In this document: positions 27,186-36,863 of the stretch, piece by piece
How the letters are laid out: each line of letters begins with the position of its first letter
How positions within the stretch are numbered: the first letter of the stretch is position 1
NCBI GenBank assembly: GCA_009929485.1
Contig: SAAJ01000004.1
Coordinates: forward strand, 1 to 64,000
Length of the DNA stretch: 64,000 nucleotides
Direction of reading: 5' to 3'
Source of the DNA: Negativicutes bacterium
GTDB taxonomy: Bacteria > Bacillota > Negativicutes > Anaeromusales > Anaeromusaceae
Made by a program: the position numbers and the translations under genes
Notes under the pieces: model-generated
What the model was told of the DNA's origin: nothing
Databases searched by the model: none
What the model saw: the letters and a program-made list of their open reading frames with translations, nothing else

Positions 27186-27233
27186 CAGTGGCCTTGTGGT
27201 ACAATTTTCCTAGAAGAGAACTTGTTTTCTAGG
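27186..27233 (+). promoter_or_regulatory. candidate promoter and palindrome before the Mo-hydroxylase operon
   Basis: TTTTCC (27178-27183), 17 bases, TACAAT (27201-27206). Right behind the -10 lies a CCTAGAA/TTCTAGG inverted repeat (27209-27233) overlapping the expected start of transcription, a plausible operator. No purine riboswitch consensus is seen. Confidence 0.35.
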
Positions 27234-27254
27234 TTGATAAACAGGAGGGATAGT

Positions 27255-28040
27255 ATGCTTACTTTTCAGAAGCTGGCACAGCCGCAGTCGTTGGCGGAAG
27301 CTTACGAAATACTGACGGCGCAAAAGAACAATTTCCTTCTGGGCGGCGGCGCTTTTTTGCGCCTGGGGTCGGCAAAACGGGGCACGGCGGTGGACTTGTC
27401 TGCTTGTGAGTTGAATTATATAGAAGCAAATGAGGAAGAAGTGCGCTTAGGGGCGATGGCATCCTTGCGTGATTTGGAAACGAGTCTTTCTATGCGCCAA
27501 CTTGGGTGCGGCGTGGCGTCGCAGGCAGTGAGTCATATTATTGGCGTGCAGTTTCGGCACAGTGTCACTGTAGGTGGTTCTGTGTTTGGACGTTTTGGCT
27601 TTTCCGATTTGCTGCCGGCGCTGTTGGTGCTGGAGGCGTCGGTTCATTTGTACAAGGGCGGTATTGTGCCGCTAGTACAGTTTATGGAGCAGCCGCCGCA
27701 AAAGGATATTCTTACGCAGGTAGTGATTCCTAAAGGCGCCTGCCGCGCGTCTTACCAGCAGATGCGCACATCGTGCAGCGATTTTCCGCTGCTCAACATG
27801 GCCGCAGCCGAAACAGACGGCGTTTGGAAAATTGCCGTCGGCGCCCGACCGGGACGTGCGGCGCTGGCGATACAGGCTGCTGCTGCTTTGGATGCTGGCG
27901 TTGCGCCGGAAGAGGCGGCGCGCTTGGCGGCGGCAGAATTATCTTTTGCCGGGAACAATCGCGCCAGCGAAGCGTATCGGCGTCAACTTTGTGAAGCGCT
28001 GACAGTTCGAGCTGTCAAGGAGGTGCTGGCATGCAAATAG
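27255..28040 (+). CDS. xdhB: molybdenum hydroxylase FAD-binding subunit (xanthine dehydrogenase XdhB-like)
   Basis: 261 aa from the ATG at 27255, which has AGGAGGG in good position; the frame is open further upstream but unsupported. It carries the electron-transfer FAD domain of the xanthine oxidase family (CoxM/XdhB). The first FAD motif is LLGGGAFLRLG, the second is HSVTVGGSVFGRFGFSDLLPALLVLEA. It is short for the family because the C-terminal domain is trimmed. It overlaps the 2Fe-2S subunit gene by ten bases. Electrons from the Mo centre pass through 2Fe-2S clusters to this FAD. Confidence 0.9.
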   Translation: MLTFQKLAQPQSLAEAYEILTAQKNNFLLGGGAFLRLGSAKRGTAVDLSACELNYIEANEEEVRLGAMASLRDLETSLSMRQLGCGVASQAVSHIIGVQFRHSVTVGGSVFGRFGFSDLLPALLVLEASVHLYKGGIVPLVQFMEQPPQKDILTQVVIPKGACRASYQQMRTSCSDFPLLNMAAAETDGVWKIAVGARPGRAALAIQAAAALDAGVAPEEAARLAAAELSFAGNNRASEAYRRQLCEALTVRAVKEVLACK

Positions 28041-28486
28041 AGACGATTATTAATGGGCATAAAACCATCTGGCAGCTAGAGGCGGATGCTTCTTTGGCAG
28101 ACGTGCTGCGCCAAGAGGGCTATTTGAGCGTACGCAAGGGCTGTGATACGTCCTGTTGCGGCCTTTGCACGGTCTGGCTTGAGGGCAAGCCGGTTCTTTC
28201 CTGCACGGTGCCGGCTTTCCGGGCGGCAGGGAAGGAAATCACTACGTTAGAAGGCGTGAGCGAAGAAGCGGAAGCTTTCGCTAAAGTCCTCGCCGCCGAA
28301 GGCGCGGAGCAATGCGGCTTCTGCAGCCCCGGATTCATTATGACCGTGCTGGCCATGAAGAGGGAGCTTTCGCAGCCGTCAGAGGAAGAAATTCTTCATT
28401 ACTTGACAGGCAATTTGTGTCGCTGCACCGGCTATATGGGGCAGCTGCGGGCGGTTAAAATCTATCTGGGAGGTGGAACGCGATGA
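28031..28486 (+). CDS. xdhC: molybdenum hydroxylase 2Fe-2S subunit
   Basis: 151 aa, usual for the small subunit. The plant-type 2Fe-2S cluster is bound by CDTSCCGLCTVW plus a later Cys (SCTV), and the second cluster by CGFCSPG and CRCTGY. Starts at an ATG inside the end of the FAD subunit gene, with AGGAGGTG seven bases upstream. It overlaps the large subunit gene by four bases. The three-gene order FAD, FeS, Mo is that of clostridial and E. coli type xanthine dehydrogenases. Confidence 0.93.
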   Translation: MQIETIINGHKTIWQLEADASLADVLRQEGYLSVRKGCDTSCCGLCTVWLEGKPVLSCTVPAFRAAGKEITTLEGVSEEAEAFAKVLAAEGAEQCGFCSPGFIMTVLAMKRELSQPSEEEILHYLTGNLCRCTGYMGQLRAVKIYLGGGTR

Positions 28487-30768
28487 AAGTGGTCGGACAA
28501 AGCCTGCCTAAGATTGATGCGCTGCCTATCGCGACAGGGCAGCCGGTATATACAGAGGATCTGGCGCCGTCTCAGGCGCTGGTGGTTAAGGTGCTGCACA
28601 GCCCTCATGCTTTTGCGCGCCTGCGCCAGGTGGATGTTTCCTTGGCCCTGAAGGTTCCCGGCGTGGCCTGTGTCTTGACGCATCAGGACGTGCCGCAGGA
28701 GCGCTTTACCTTGGCAGGACAGTCCTATCCGGAACCGTCTCCCTATGATCGGCGTATTTTGGACGAATATGTACGTTATGTGGGCGATGCCGTAGCCATA
28801 GTGGCGGCAGTGGACGAAAAAACAGCAGAAAAGGCGCTGCAGCTCATTCGCGTGGAATATGAAGTGCTGGAGCCGGTACTGGACTTTGAAACTGCAGCCA
28901 GACATGCCAGCGTCGTGCATCCGGAAGATAATGTGCTTTGCAACTTTCCCATCGGCATGGAGAAAGAGAAAAATATTATTTGTACCCACAAAAACGAATA
29001 CGGCGATGTAGAAGCGGAGCTGGCCCAATGTCCGGTAGTGGTGGAGGAAACCTACTATACCCAGGCGCAGGCTCATGGCATGATGGAGACGTATCGCGCC
29101 TACAGCTACCTAGACCATGCAGGACGGCTGACCATTGTGAGCTCGACGCAGATTCCGTTTCATGTGCGGCGGCAAATGGCAAGAGCCTTGGAAATGCCAG
29201 CCAGTCGCATTCGTGTCATCAAGCCTCGCATTGGCGGCGGCTTTGGCGGCAAGCAGACCGGAGCGGTGGAGATGTTCGTGGCGGCGGTGACTAAACGTAC
29301 CGGCAAGGCGGCGATTATTGTTTACAGCCGCACAGAAACGTTTAGTTGTACGAATAGCCGCCATGCCATGCGCTTGAAAGTGCGCCTGGGGGCGGATGAA
29401 GAGGGAATCATTCGGGCGGTGGATATTCAAGGGCTTTCCGACGGCGGCGCTTACGGCGAGCATGCGCCTACCACCTTTTCCGTGGTAGGCGAGAAAACGC
29501 TGCCGATGTACCACAAAGCCAAGGCGGTTCGCTTTATGGGACAGGTTGTGTATACGAACAAGCTGCCTGGCGGCGCGTTGCGCGGCTATGGGGCAACGCA
29601 GGGGACCTTCGCCCAAGAGTCGGCGGTCAATCTGCTGGCGGCCAGACTAAAGATGAACCCGGTGGAGCTGCGGCAAAAAAATCTGATTCGCCAGGGGGAT
29701 TATTCCCCTATCTATAAGGGCAAGGTGCTGGCGAGTTCGACGCTGGACCAATGCATTGCTACCGGCAAGAAACTCATCGGTTGGGAAGAAAAATATCCGG
29801 TACGCGATTTTGGGGACACCTTGCGTGCTGTAGGCATGGCGGTAACGATGCAGGGCTCCGGCATTGCCGGCATTGATACGGCGTCGGCGGAAATCCGCCT
29901 CAATGACGACGGCAACTATACGCTGCTTATTGGCTCTACCGATATGGGTACGGGAAGCGACACCATTTTGGCGCAGATGGCGGCGGAGGTTCTGGAAACC
30001 AATCTGGAGCATTTGATTGTCCATGCTGCAGATACGGATGTGTCTCCTTTTGATCCCGGTTCGTACGCTTCCAGCACTACCTATGTGACTGGTATGGCGG
30101 TTAAGCTGGCGGCGGAGGAATTGCGCGGCAAGATGCTGGAACAGGCGGCTAAATTATTGGAAGCAGACGGGGCTCAAATTTCTTTCGACGGCGTGAAGTT
30201 TTGGAGTGAGGATGGCAAGAGGCGATTGACCGTGGCCAAGCTGGCGGAACGGATGGCTTTAGGCGCGGGATGTCAGCAATTGACAGGGCAGGGCACTTAC
30301 GGCAGTCCCACGTCGCCGCCGCCCTTTGTGGCGGGCTTTGCGGAAGTGGAAATTGACAAGGCTACCGGCAAGGTGACGCCTATCGATTTTGTGGCCGTTG
30401 TCGATTGCGGTACGGTGATCAATCCGGCTTTGGCCCGCGTGCAGACTGAGGGGGGCGTTGTCCAGGGGATTGGCATGGCGCTCTATGAAGAAGTGCGCTA
30501 TACTGGGCAAGGGCGTTTGGAAACCTGTAATTTTATGCAATATAAGATTCCTTGCCGCAAGGATGTGGGAAACGTGCGGGTGGCCTTTGAGCCTAGCTAC
30601 GAACCGACAGGTCCTTTCGGCGCTAAGTCCATCGGCGAGGCGGTCATTAACACGCCAGCGCCGGCGATTGCCCATGCCGTCTTCAACGCTACCGGCGTAC
30701 AGTTGACACAGCTGCCCTTGACGCCGGAAAAAGTGTTGAACGCATTACTAACCAAGAAACGAGGCTGA
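28483..30768 (+). CDS. xdhA: molybdenum hydroxylase large (molybdopterin) subunit, probable xanthine/purine dehydrogenase
   Basis: 761 aa. The N-terminal a/b hammerhead domain (residues 15-120) is followed by the Mo-cofactor domains with GGGFGGKQTGAVEM (near 250), GALRGYGATQG and the C-terminal GPFGAKSIGEAVINTPAPAI containing the catalytic Glu. After the GGGFGGK loop there is Gln where animal xanthine oxidase has Glu; E. coli XdhA, as I recall, also has Gln, so this does not exclude xanthine. The neighbouring NCS2 purine permease and the convergent xpt gene argue for xanthine or a related purine, but other N-heterocycles are possible. Maturation factors (XdhC-type sulfurase chaperone) are not in the window. 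Confidence 0.9.
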   Translation: MKVVGQSLPKIDALPIATGQPVYTEDLAPSQALVVKVLHSPHAFARLRQVDVSLALKVPGVACVLTHQDVPQERFTLAGQSYPEPSPYDRRILDEYVRYVGDAVAIVAAVDEKTAEKALQLIRVEYEVLEPVLDFETAARHASVVHPEDNVLCNFPIGMEKEKNIICTHKNEYGDVEAELAQCPVVVEETYYTQAQAHGMMETYRAYSYLDHAGRLTIVSSTQIPFHVRRQMARALEMPASRIRVIKPRIGGGFGGKQTGAVEMFVAAVTKRTGKAAIIVYSRTETFSCTNSRHAMRLKVRLGADEEGIIRAVDIQGLSDGGAYGEHAPTTFSVVGEKTLPMYHKAKAVRFMGQVVYTNKLPGGALRGYGATQGTFAQESAVNLLAARLKMNPVELRQKNLIRQGDYSPIYKGKVLASSTLDQCIATGKKLIGWEEKYPVRDFGDTLRAVGMAVTMQGSGIAGIDTASAEIRLNDDGNYTLLIGSTDMGTGSDTILAQMAAEVLETNLEHLIVHAADTDVSPFDPGSYASSTTYVTGMAVKLAAEELRGKMLEQAAKLLEADGAQISFDGVKFWSEDGKRRLTVAKLAERMALGAGCQQLTGQGTYGSPTSPPPFVAGFAEVEIDKATGKVTPIDFVAVVDCGTVINPALARVQTEGGVVQGIGMALYEEVRYTGQGRLETCNFMQYKIPCRKDVGNVRVAFEPSYEPTGPFGAKSIGEAVINTPAPAIAHAVFNATGVQLTQLPLTPEKVLNALLTKKRG

Positions 30769-30771
30769 ACC

Positions 30772-32103
<1,332 letters not shown>

Positions 32104-32161
32104 AAATAGTTGTTTAACGAGGGACGGAACAAAGAGGAAGCAGAGAAAAGTGATACAGACA

Positions 32162-32204
32162 TAAAACGAGGAGTTTTGCTGTTTGCAGCAAAACTCCTCG
32201 TTTT
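32162..32204. terminator. bidirectional terminator between the purine permease and xpt
   Basis: An 18-bp perfect stem AAAACGAGGAGTTTTGCT with a 6-base loop and its complement, ending TTTTT. It lies between two convergent genes. Confidence 0.92.
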
Positions 32205-32214
32205 TGGCTGATGA

Positions 32215-32278
32215 TATCGGATCCCTCTGCGTACCCTCTGTTACTCAGTTACTCTGTGTTCGTTCCTTGTCTGTTTTT
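32215..32278 (-). repeat. purine-rich 3' repeat, copy c
   Basis: Lies within 10 bases of the xpt stop. In the xpt sense it reads GAACACAGAGTAACTGAG followed by TAACAGAGGGTACGCAG. The units AGTAAC and AGAGGGTAC recur in copies f, g and h. Confidence 0.55.
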
Positions 32279-32283
32279 CTTGT

Positions 32284-32883
32284 TTAAATTGAAACATCCG
32301 GCGACGGTTCTTCACCTACAAAGCGAACCTGGCCAGATTTGAAGTCGGCAATACGGGCCAGCGATTCCAGACGGTAGCCGGCGTTTTTGATTTTGGCGGC
32401 GCCGGGTTGAAAGGATTTTTCAATGGCAATACCGATGCCGACAACTTTGCTGCCTGCTTGGCGTACCAGCTCGGCCAAACCTAAAGCAGCTTCTCCGTTA
32501 GCCAGAAAATCATCGATAATCAAGACGCGCTCGCCAGGCGGCAGGAAGCGTTTAGATACAATGACATCACTAGTGAGATTTCTAGTGTAAGAGTGGACTT
32601 GGGTAGCATATACCTGATCATTCATGGTGGTAGAGCGTATTTTGCGGGCGAATACCAAAGGGACGCCCATGCGCAGCGCCGTAGGCAGAGCAATGGCGAT
32701 GCCGGAGGCTTCTATAGTGAAAATGCGCTGTACGCCTTCGTTGGCGAAGCGCCTGGCGAATTCTTCGCCTAGCTCCATCATCAAAACAGGATCAATTTGC
32801 TGGTTGAGGAACGAATCGACTTTTAAAATGCGGTTTTCTAGAACCAGGCCTTCCTTGCGAATGCGTTCTTTAAGCAGTTCCAT
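32284..32883 (-). CDS. xpt: xanthine phosphoribosyltransferase
   Basis: 199 aa from the ATG at 32883 (AAGGAG seven bases upstream); an ATG ten codons earlier has no ribosome binding site. Converts xanthine and PRPP to XMP. Typical features are the N-terminus MELLKERIRKEGLVLEN, ILKVDSFLNQQIDPVLMMEL, FTIEASGIAIA and the PRPP loop VLIIDDFLANGEAALGL. PurR repressors share the PRT fold but carry an N-terminal DNA-binding domain that is absent here. It converges on the xanthine-type hydroxylase/permease operon, which gives xanthine two fates: salvage here or oxidation there. Confidence 0.94.
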   Translation of the reverse strand: MELLKERIRKEGLVLENRILKVDSFLNQQIDPVLMMELGEEFARRFANEGVQRIFTIEASGIAIALPTALRMGVPLVFARKIRSTTMNDQVYATQVHSYTRNLTSDVIVSKRFLPPGERVLIIDDFLANGEAALGLAELVRQAGSKVVGIGIAIEKSFQPGAAKIKNAGYRLESLARIADFKSGQVRFVGEEPSPDVSI

Positions 32884-32945
32884 ACTAAAACTCCTTCTTT
32901 TAAGAAACCACAAAGTGGCGGCTTCCTATCTAACAATAACTTCAT

Positions 32946-32974
32946 TAGGCCATTGTATCATATCGCAATTGGGA
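32946..32974 (-). promoter_or_regulatory. candidate promoter of xpt
   Basis: On the minus strand TTCACT, 17 bases, TACAAT, then a leader of about 55 bases containing a small GAAGCC..GGTTTC hairpin. A purine riboswitch aptamer, often found before xpt, is not recognisable. Confidence 0.35.
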
Positions 32975-33109
32975 AGTGAATGATTTTTGGGAGAAAGAAG
33001 GAAGAGGAAGCAAATGCTTCAAATAAAATAACAAAAATGAAAAAAAATTGTGATATAATAACATTATTGTAATGGGTTGTGTGTGGTGAGAGATAGGGAG
33101 GGGTTTCTT

Positions 33110-33583
33110 ATGGAAGAAAAGACAAGCGTTGGCAGAGTGCGGCAAGTATTGGAAGCGTCCGGGCTGCCGTTGCAGGTGCGGAATATGGAAGAAACGACGC
33201 GGACAGCGGCGGAGGCGGCTGCGGCGATTGGCTGCGAGGTAGGGCAGATTGCCAAGTCCATTGTTTTTCAGGGGAAAAAGAGCGGTATGCCGTTTTTGGT
33301 GATAGCCAGCGGCGCTAACCGCATTAACGAACGCAAAGTAGCCAAGTATTTTGGCGAGGCCCTGCGCAAGCCGGATGCGGACTATGTATTGGAACATACC
33401 GGCTTTGCCATTGGAGGCATTCCGCCGGTAGGGCATATAGAGGAGATTCCGTGCCTGCTGGACGAAGACCTTTTTCAATACGCCGAACTTTGGGCGGCGG
33501 CAGGTTCGCCTTTTGCGGTATTTCGCGTGACAAGCCAGCAATTGCAGGAACTCACTGGCGGACAGGTGGTTGAGGTGAAATAA
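33110..33583 (+). CDS. YbaK/EbsC-family aminoacyl-tRNA deacylase-like protein
   Basis: 157 aa from the ATG at 33110, with GGGAGGGG upstream; an earlier in-frame ATG at 33077 is unsupported. The single YbaK/ProX domain begins with a short helix then AAEAAAAIGCEVGQIAKSIVF, with PFLVIASGANRINERKVAKYFGE and FAIGGIPPVGH (the GxxxP loop of the family). Such proteins clear mischarged tRNA in trans (for example Cys- or Ala-tRNAPro), though members of this short subclass are often uncharacterised. Single gene, divergent from xpt. Confidence 0.88.
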   Translation: MEEKTSVGRVRQVLEASGLPLQVRNMEETTRTAAEAAAAIGCEVGQIAKSIVFQGKKSGMPFLVIASGANRINERKVAKYFGEALRKPDADYVLEHTGFAIGGIPPVGHIEEIPCLLDEDLFQYAELWAAAGSPFAVFRVTSQQLQELTGGQVVEVK

Positions 33584-33713
33584 CGCAGGGGGTAGAGTGC
33601 AGTATTTTCCTTGACGCCGACCGACGGTGACGCATAAAATGGTAAAGATGGCAAGGTTTGGGCCAGGTTTTAGCGCGTAAGAAACGGTTGGTTGAGTAAG
33701 GAAGGAAGTACGA

Positions 33714-34235
33714 ATGAGAAAGACGGTAGGGCTTTGTTTGGGGTTAGCAGCGAGTCTTTTGCTTTTGCCGGCTGCCTCTGCGCAAGCAGTGCTGCAGGAA
33801 GAACAAGAGATGAGTGTGGCTGCTGCTGCAACCATGGAGCCGCTGGATTATGCTTTTTTAGAAGCGCCTGCTTCTGGGAAATTGGAATTGTATGATTTGC
33901 GCAGTGTGGAAAGCGGTTCGGTTTTGACGATGTATCTGGATACGGAGCGGGGGCCGATTTGGCTGCAGCTTCGCTTTGACGGCGGTTATGTCGAGGCGTG
34001 GCTGCCGCATCGCCAGCAGACCTTGTGGCAGGTGCCGGTGTCTGCGGTGTCCCGCAAGAGTCCCTTGACTGTGACGCTGCGGGATGGTCAGCTGGTTGTG
34101 GCTGTGGGGTCTGTCGGTGCAAGCGTGGATGACATCAAAGCATTTCAAGGCGTATTTACGACCCAGGGCGTATCTGGTCGGATGAAGGTTTATAGCTGGC
34201 AGGAGTCCGGCAAAAAGCGGCTTCTCCTGGCTTAG
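33714..34235 (+). CDS. exported protein of unknown function
   Basis: 173 aa. Residues 1-24 are a clear signal peptide (RKTVGLCLGLAASLLLLPAAS, cut before QAV). There is no lipobox. The mature part seems to be a beta-rich domain (YDLRSVESGSVLTMYLDTER; IWLQLRFDGGYVEAWLP). I recognise no family. GGAAGGAAG precedes the ATG. It has no functional neighbours and is followed by repeat DNA. Confidence 0.75.
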   Translation: MRKTVGLCLGLAASLLLLPAASAQAVLQEEQEMSVAAAATMEPLDYAFLEAPASGKLELYDLRSVESGSVLTMYLDTERGPIWLQLRFDGGYVEAWLPHRQQTLWQVPVSAVSRKSPLTVTLRDGQLVVAVGSVGASVDDIKAFQGVFTTQGVSGRMKVYSWQESGKKRLLLA

Positions 34236-34290
34236 AGGTTATGAGGATTTTAACAGGAGTAGAGGGAGTAAAGGGAGGGTTACGAGGATT
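34236..34290 (+). repeat. purine-rich 3' repeat, copy d
   Basis: Sense-strand purine tract directly after the stop codon, with AGGAGTAGAGGGAGTAAAGG then GAGGGTTACGAGG. About 25 bases are identical, on the opposite strand, to copy e at 41211. Confidence 0.6.
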
Positions 34291-34383
34291 TTGGTATAGT
34301 TCTGAGGTTGCCAAAATTCGGAGCAACCCCTGATAGTCTTAGCTTTACTTGAATTTTAAAATTACAAAGTTTGAGAATCATGG

Positions 34384-34442
34384 CATATGTAAAAGAGCTG
34401 CAAATAAAGAAAATCTTCTTGTTTGCAGCTCTTTTACATATG
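34384..34442. terminator. 21-bp perfect inverted repeat
   Basis: Arms at 34384-34404 and 34422-34442 are exact complements (CATATGTAAAAGAGCTGCAA and its partner), loop 17 bases. It lies between convergent genes and probably stops transcription from both sides, although no long T-run follows. Confidence 0.6.
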
Positions 34443-34489
34443 TCTTTTCTGTCATGTTCTTTGGGTATATTAACTTTTGCAATTTTCCA

Positions 34490-34518
34490 GGGAGCCGCTC
34501 ATTTAATGAGCGGTTCCC
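34490..34518. terminator. stem-loop at the end of the MocR gene, sharing the ends of repeat family A
   Basis: GGGAGCCGCTCATT with AATGAGCGGTTCCC around one base. The arms carry the same GGGAGCC and ATTTAATGAGCG words found at the ends of the long hairpin elements near 52.6-53.1 kb, as if two element ends were joined. It abuts the stop codon at 34519. Confidence 0.5.
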
Positions 34519-36024
34519 TTAGAGGATAGGCTGACCGGAGCGGAAGGCGGGGATGGTATGGCGGCGCGGGTGCTTGCGCAGATTGCGCAAGGCTTGCCCT
34601 AAGCGCTGGGCGGCAATTTCCATGGCGGCCTCGTCGTGTGTAGCAAAGCACAGCCGGAAATAATCCGTACCGGCGCGGTCGGCGTAAAAGGCTTCGCCCG
34701 GAACAAAGGACACGCCTTGCCGGGCGGCTTCGTATAAAAGAGCCTGGGCGGAGCCTTCTCCTTTGAGACGGCACCAAAGATAGAAGCCGCCGAGGGGTAA
34801 TTCAAAAGCAAGATCTGCGCTGCAATGGCGTTTAAGCGCTTGGGCTAACGCATCACGGCGGCGCTGGTAGTGGCCGCGGATGTGGCGCAAATGAGCGTCC
34901 GCTTTACCGGAGCGCATATATTCTGCCAGACATAGCTGCGCCAGATTGTTGCTGTGCAGATCGGCGTACTGTTTTTCTTCGGCCAGGCGATTGAGCACTT
35001 CCCGCGGCGCTGCCAGCCAGCCGGTACGTAAACCGGGGAAAAAGATTTTGGAGGCAGACCCTAGATACAAGACGCCGCCGTAGTGGTCGCGGCTTTTTAA
35101 AGGCTGCGGGGCGGGCGTTTCGTAGTGTAGATGTCCATAGGCGTCGTCTTCTACAATGACCAGATGATACTTGGCGGCCAAGTCTAGAAACTTTTGGCAT
35201 ACTGAGGCGTCGGGACTGCGGCCGGTAGGATTTTGGAAGGACGAGCCCAGATAGAATAGCTTGGGGCGGTAGCGGACAAGGTAGTCCTCCAAGAAAGGCA
35301 GCGACTGGCTGTTCAAGGGACCGGGGAGAGTGAGCAGGCGTGCGCCGGCCGCCTGGAAGACTTGGATGGCTCCCAAATAGGTTGGTGATTCGACGACAAT
35401 ACTATCACCGGGAGAGATAAAACATTTGCAGAGAAGATACAGACCTTGCTGAGAGCCGCTAAGAATCATGAGATCCTCCGCGTCTAAGTGAAGCTGGCGG
35501 TTTGCTAGCCAAGCCGCAAGCTCCTGACGTAAGGGCGCATATCCTTCGATCGGCAGATAGCCAAGTTCGGAGGCGGGAACCGGTTGCTGTAGCTGCTGCA
35601 GCATATCTAGGGGGTATAGCGCAGGAGCCGGCATGCCGGCGGCTAGGGAAATGCTGTCAGCAGCAGCGGGAATGGCCAAAAGACTGCGCAAAATTGAGGA
35701 AAGGGGACTACTCAAATGCGGCAGTAAGAGCTGGTTCCAAGGCATCGGCGGCAGGGGGGCAGAAGCGGCGTCTTCGCCGATATAGGTGCCGCTGCCAATG
35801 CGCGAAGATACGCTGCCGTTTTGTTCCAGGAGGCGGTACGCATTGACAATGGTAGTGCGGCTTAGACGCAGGTCTTCTGCTAGACGCCGTTCCGGCGGCA
35901 GGCGTTGCCCGTTGCGAAGCTGGCCGGTTTCAATGGCTTTTGTCAGCGCCAGGGACAATTGTTTATAAAGCGGCAGAGAAGATGGGGGCTGTAATTGAGT
36001 TTGCAAAAAATTGGTTAAGTCCAT
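34519..36024 (-). CDS. MocR/GabR-type transcriptional regulator
   Basis: 501 aa. An N-terminal GntR winged helix (residues 15-80: LPLYKQLSLALTKAIETGQL, LPPERRLAEDLRLSRTTIVN) is fused to a fold-type I aminotransferase domain (residues 110-490) with the PLP lysine in LGSASKIFFPGLRTGWL and the Asp in VIVEDDAYGHL. Such regulators use PLP and an amino compound as ligand and usually control the divergently transcribed neighbour. Here that is azlCD, so a branched-chain or related amino acid signal is likely by inference. AGGAGG precedes the ATG. Confidence 0.93.
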   Translation of the reverse strand: MDLTNFLQTQLQPPSSLPLYKQLSLALTKAIETGQLRNGQRLPPERRLAEDLRLSRTTIVNAYRLLEQNGSVSSRIGSGTYIGEDAASAPLPPMPWNQLLLPHLSSPLSSILRSLLAIPAAADSISLAAGMPAPALYPLDMLQQLQQPVPASELGYLPIEGYAPLRQELAAWLANRQLHLDAEDLMILSGSQQGLYLLCKCFISPGDSIVVESPTYLGAIQVFQAAGARLLTLPGPLNSQSLPFLEDYLVRYRPKLFYLGSSFQNPTGRSPDASVCQKFLDLAAKYHLVIVEDDAYGHLHYETPAPQPLKSRDHYGGVLYLGSASKIFFPGLRTGWLAAPREVLNRLAEEKQYADLHSNNLAQLCLAEYMRSGKADAHLRHIRGHYQRRRDALAQALKRHCSADLAFELPLGGFYLWCRLKGEGSAQALLYEAARQGVSFVPGEAFYADRAGTDYFRLCFATHDEAAMEIAAQRLGQALRNLRKHPRRHTIPAFRSGQPIL

Positions 36025-36070
36025 TTTCTGTTCCTCCTGAAAAAAGCCAGATATTTCTTTGAATATCTTA

Positions 36071-36124
36071 AATTGGCTATTTCCAATTCAAATCCTCCTT
36101 GGTAAGATGCAAATGCAAGAAAAT
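36071..36124. promoter_or_regulatory. candidate MocR operator region between mocR and azlC
   Basis: An exact inverted repeat AATTGG/CCAATT with 6-base spacer (36071-36088) is followed by direct repeats of ATGCAAA (near 36107, 36113 and 36130). MocR proteins commonly bind direct repeats in the shared promoter region. Confidence 0.35.
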
Positions 36125-36149
36125 ACAAAATGCAAAATCAGGAGGGAAA

Positions 36150-36863
36150 ATGATGCTAGAATGTGTTGATAGTGCCTGGCGAAAAGAATTTTGTCTGGGC
36201 ATGAAAGATACGGCGCCGCTGATGCTGGGCGTATTTCCGTTTGGCCTTACTTTTGGCATGCTGGCGCTGGGTGCCGGAATGACGCCGGCAGAAACCATGG
36301 GCATGTCGTTGTTGGTTTTTGCGGGAGCGGCGCAGTTTTTTGCTATTTTGCTGCTGGGCCAGGGAGTGGTGTCTTGGAGCGTACTAGGCTTAACCACACT
36401 CCTTGTCAATTTGCGTCATTTGTTAATGGGAGCATCCATTGCACCTTACGTATTGAAGCTTCCTTTTTGGCAGCAGGCGCTGCTGGCGTTTGGCATGGCA
36501 GATGAAACCTATGCGGTGACCGTAAGCCGTATTGCCACGCATGGTTATCAACCGGCCTATCAATGGGGCAGCAATGCCGCTGGCTACTGTACTTGGGCTG
36601 TTTCTACGGCTTTAGGCGTAGCGGTAGGCAGCCAGCTGGGAGATCCTTTGGCCTGGGGTCTGGATATTGTCATGCCGGCTACCTTCTTAGCTATGCTGAT
36701 GCCGCGTTTGCGTCACAAGCCGGGCTTGGCGGCGGCGCTGACAGGAGCCGTTATTTCTGTAGTGGGCTCGTTGTATTTGCCGGGGAAATGGTATTTGCTC
36801 TTGGCTACGGTAGCGGCAGCGTTTGTGGGCGGCTGTCTGGAGGGAGAGAAGCAAAATGCGTGA
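36150..36863 (+). CDS. azlC: AzlC-family branched-chain amino acid exporter, large subunit
   Basis: 237 aa from the ATG at 36150 (a second ATG at 36153 is slightly better spaced from GGAGGG); the open frame upstream to 36099 is promoter DNA. About seven to eight membrane segments with GVFPFGLTFGMLALGAGM, LLVFAGAAQFFAILLLGQ, LVNLRHLLMGASIAPY and FGMADETYAVT, all typical of AzlC. Together with AzlD it exports branched-chain amino acids or analogues. Divergent from mocR, overlaps azlD by eight bases. Confidence 0.93.
   Translation: MMLECVDSAWRKEFCLGMKDTAPLMLGVFPFGLTFGMLALGAGMTPAETMGMSLLVFAGAAQFFAILLLGQGVVSWSVLGLTTLLVNLRHLLMGASIAPYVLKLPFWQQALLAFGMADETYAVTVSRIATHGYQPAYQWGSNAAGYCTWAVSTALGVAVGSQLGDPLAWGLDIVMPATFLAMLMPRLRHKPGLAAALTGAVISVVGSLYLPGKWYLLLATVAAAFVGGCLEGEKQNA

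Noticed and set aside
27064-27204. 47-codon N-terminal extension of the EAL-HDOD protein
   Set aside because: It covers the divergent promoter region, is rich in Phe/Tyr/Lys without domain match, and the EAL domain starts at MELFIARQPIF.
32884-33109. purine riboswitch before xpt
   Set aside because: The conserved loops of the purine aptamer are not recognisable in the short leader.
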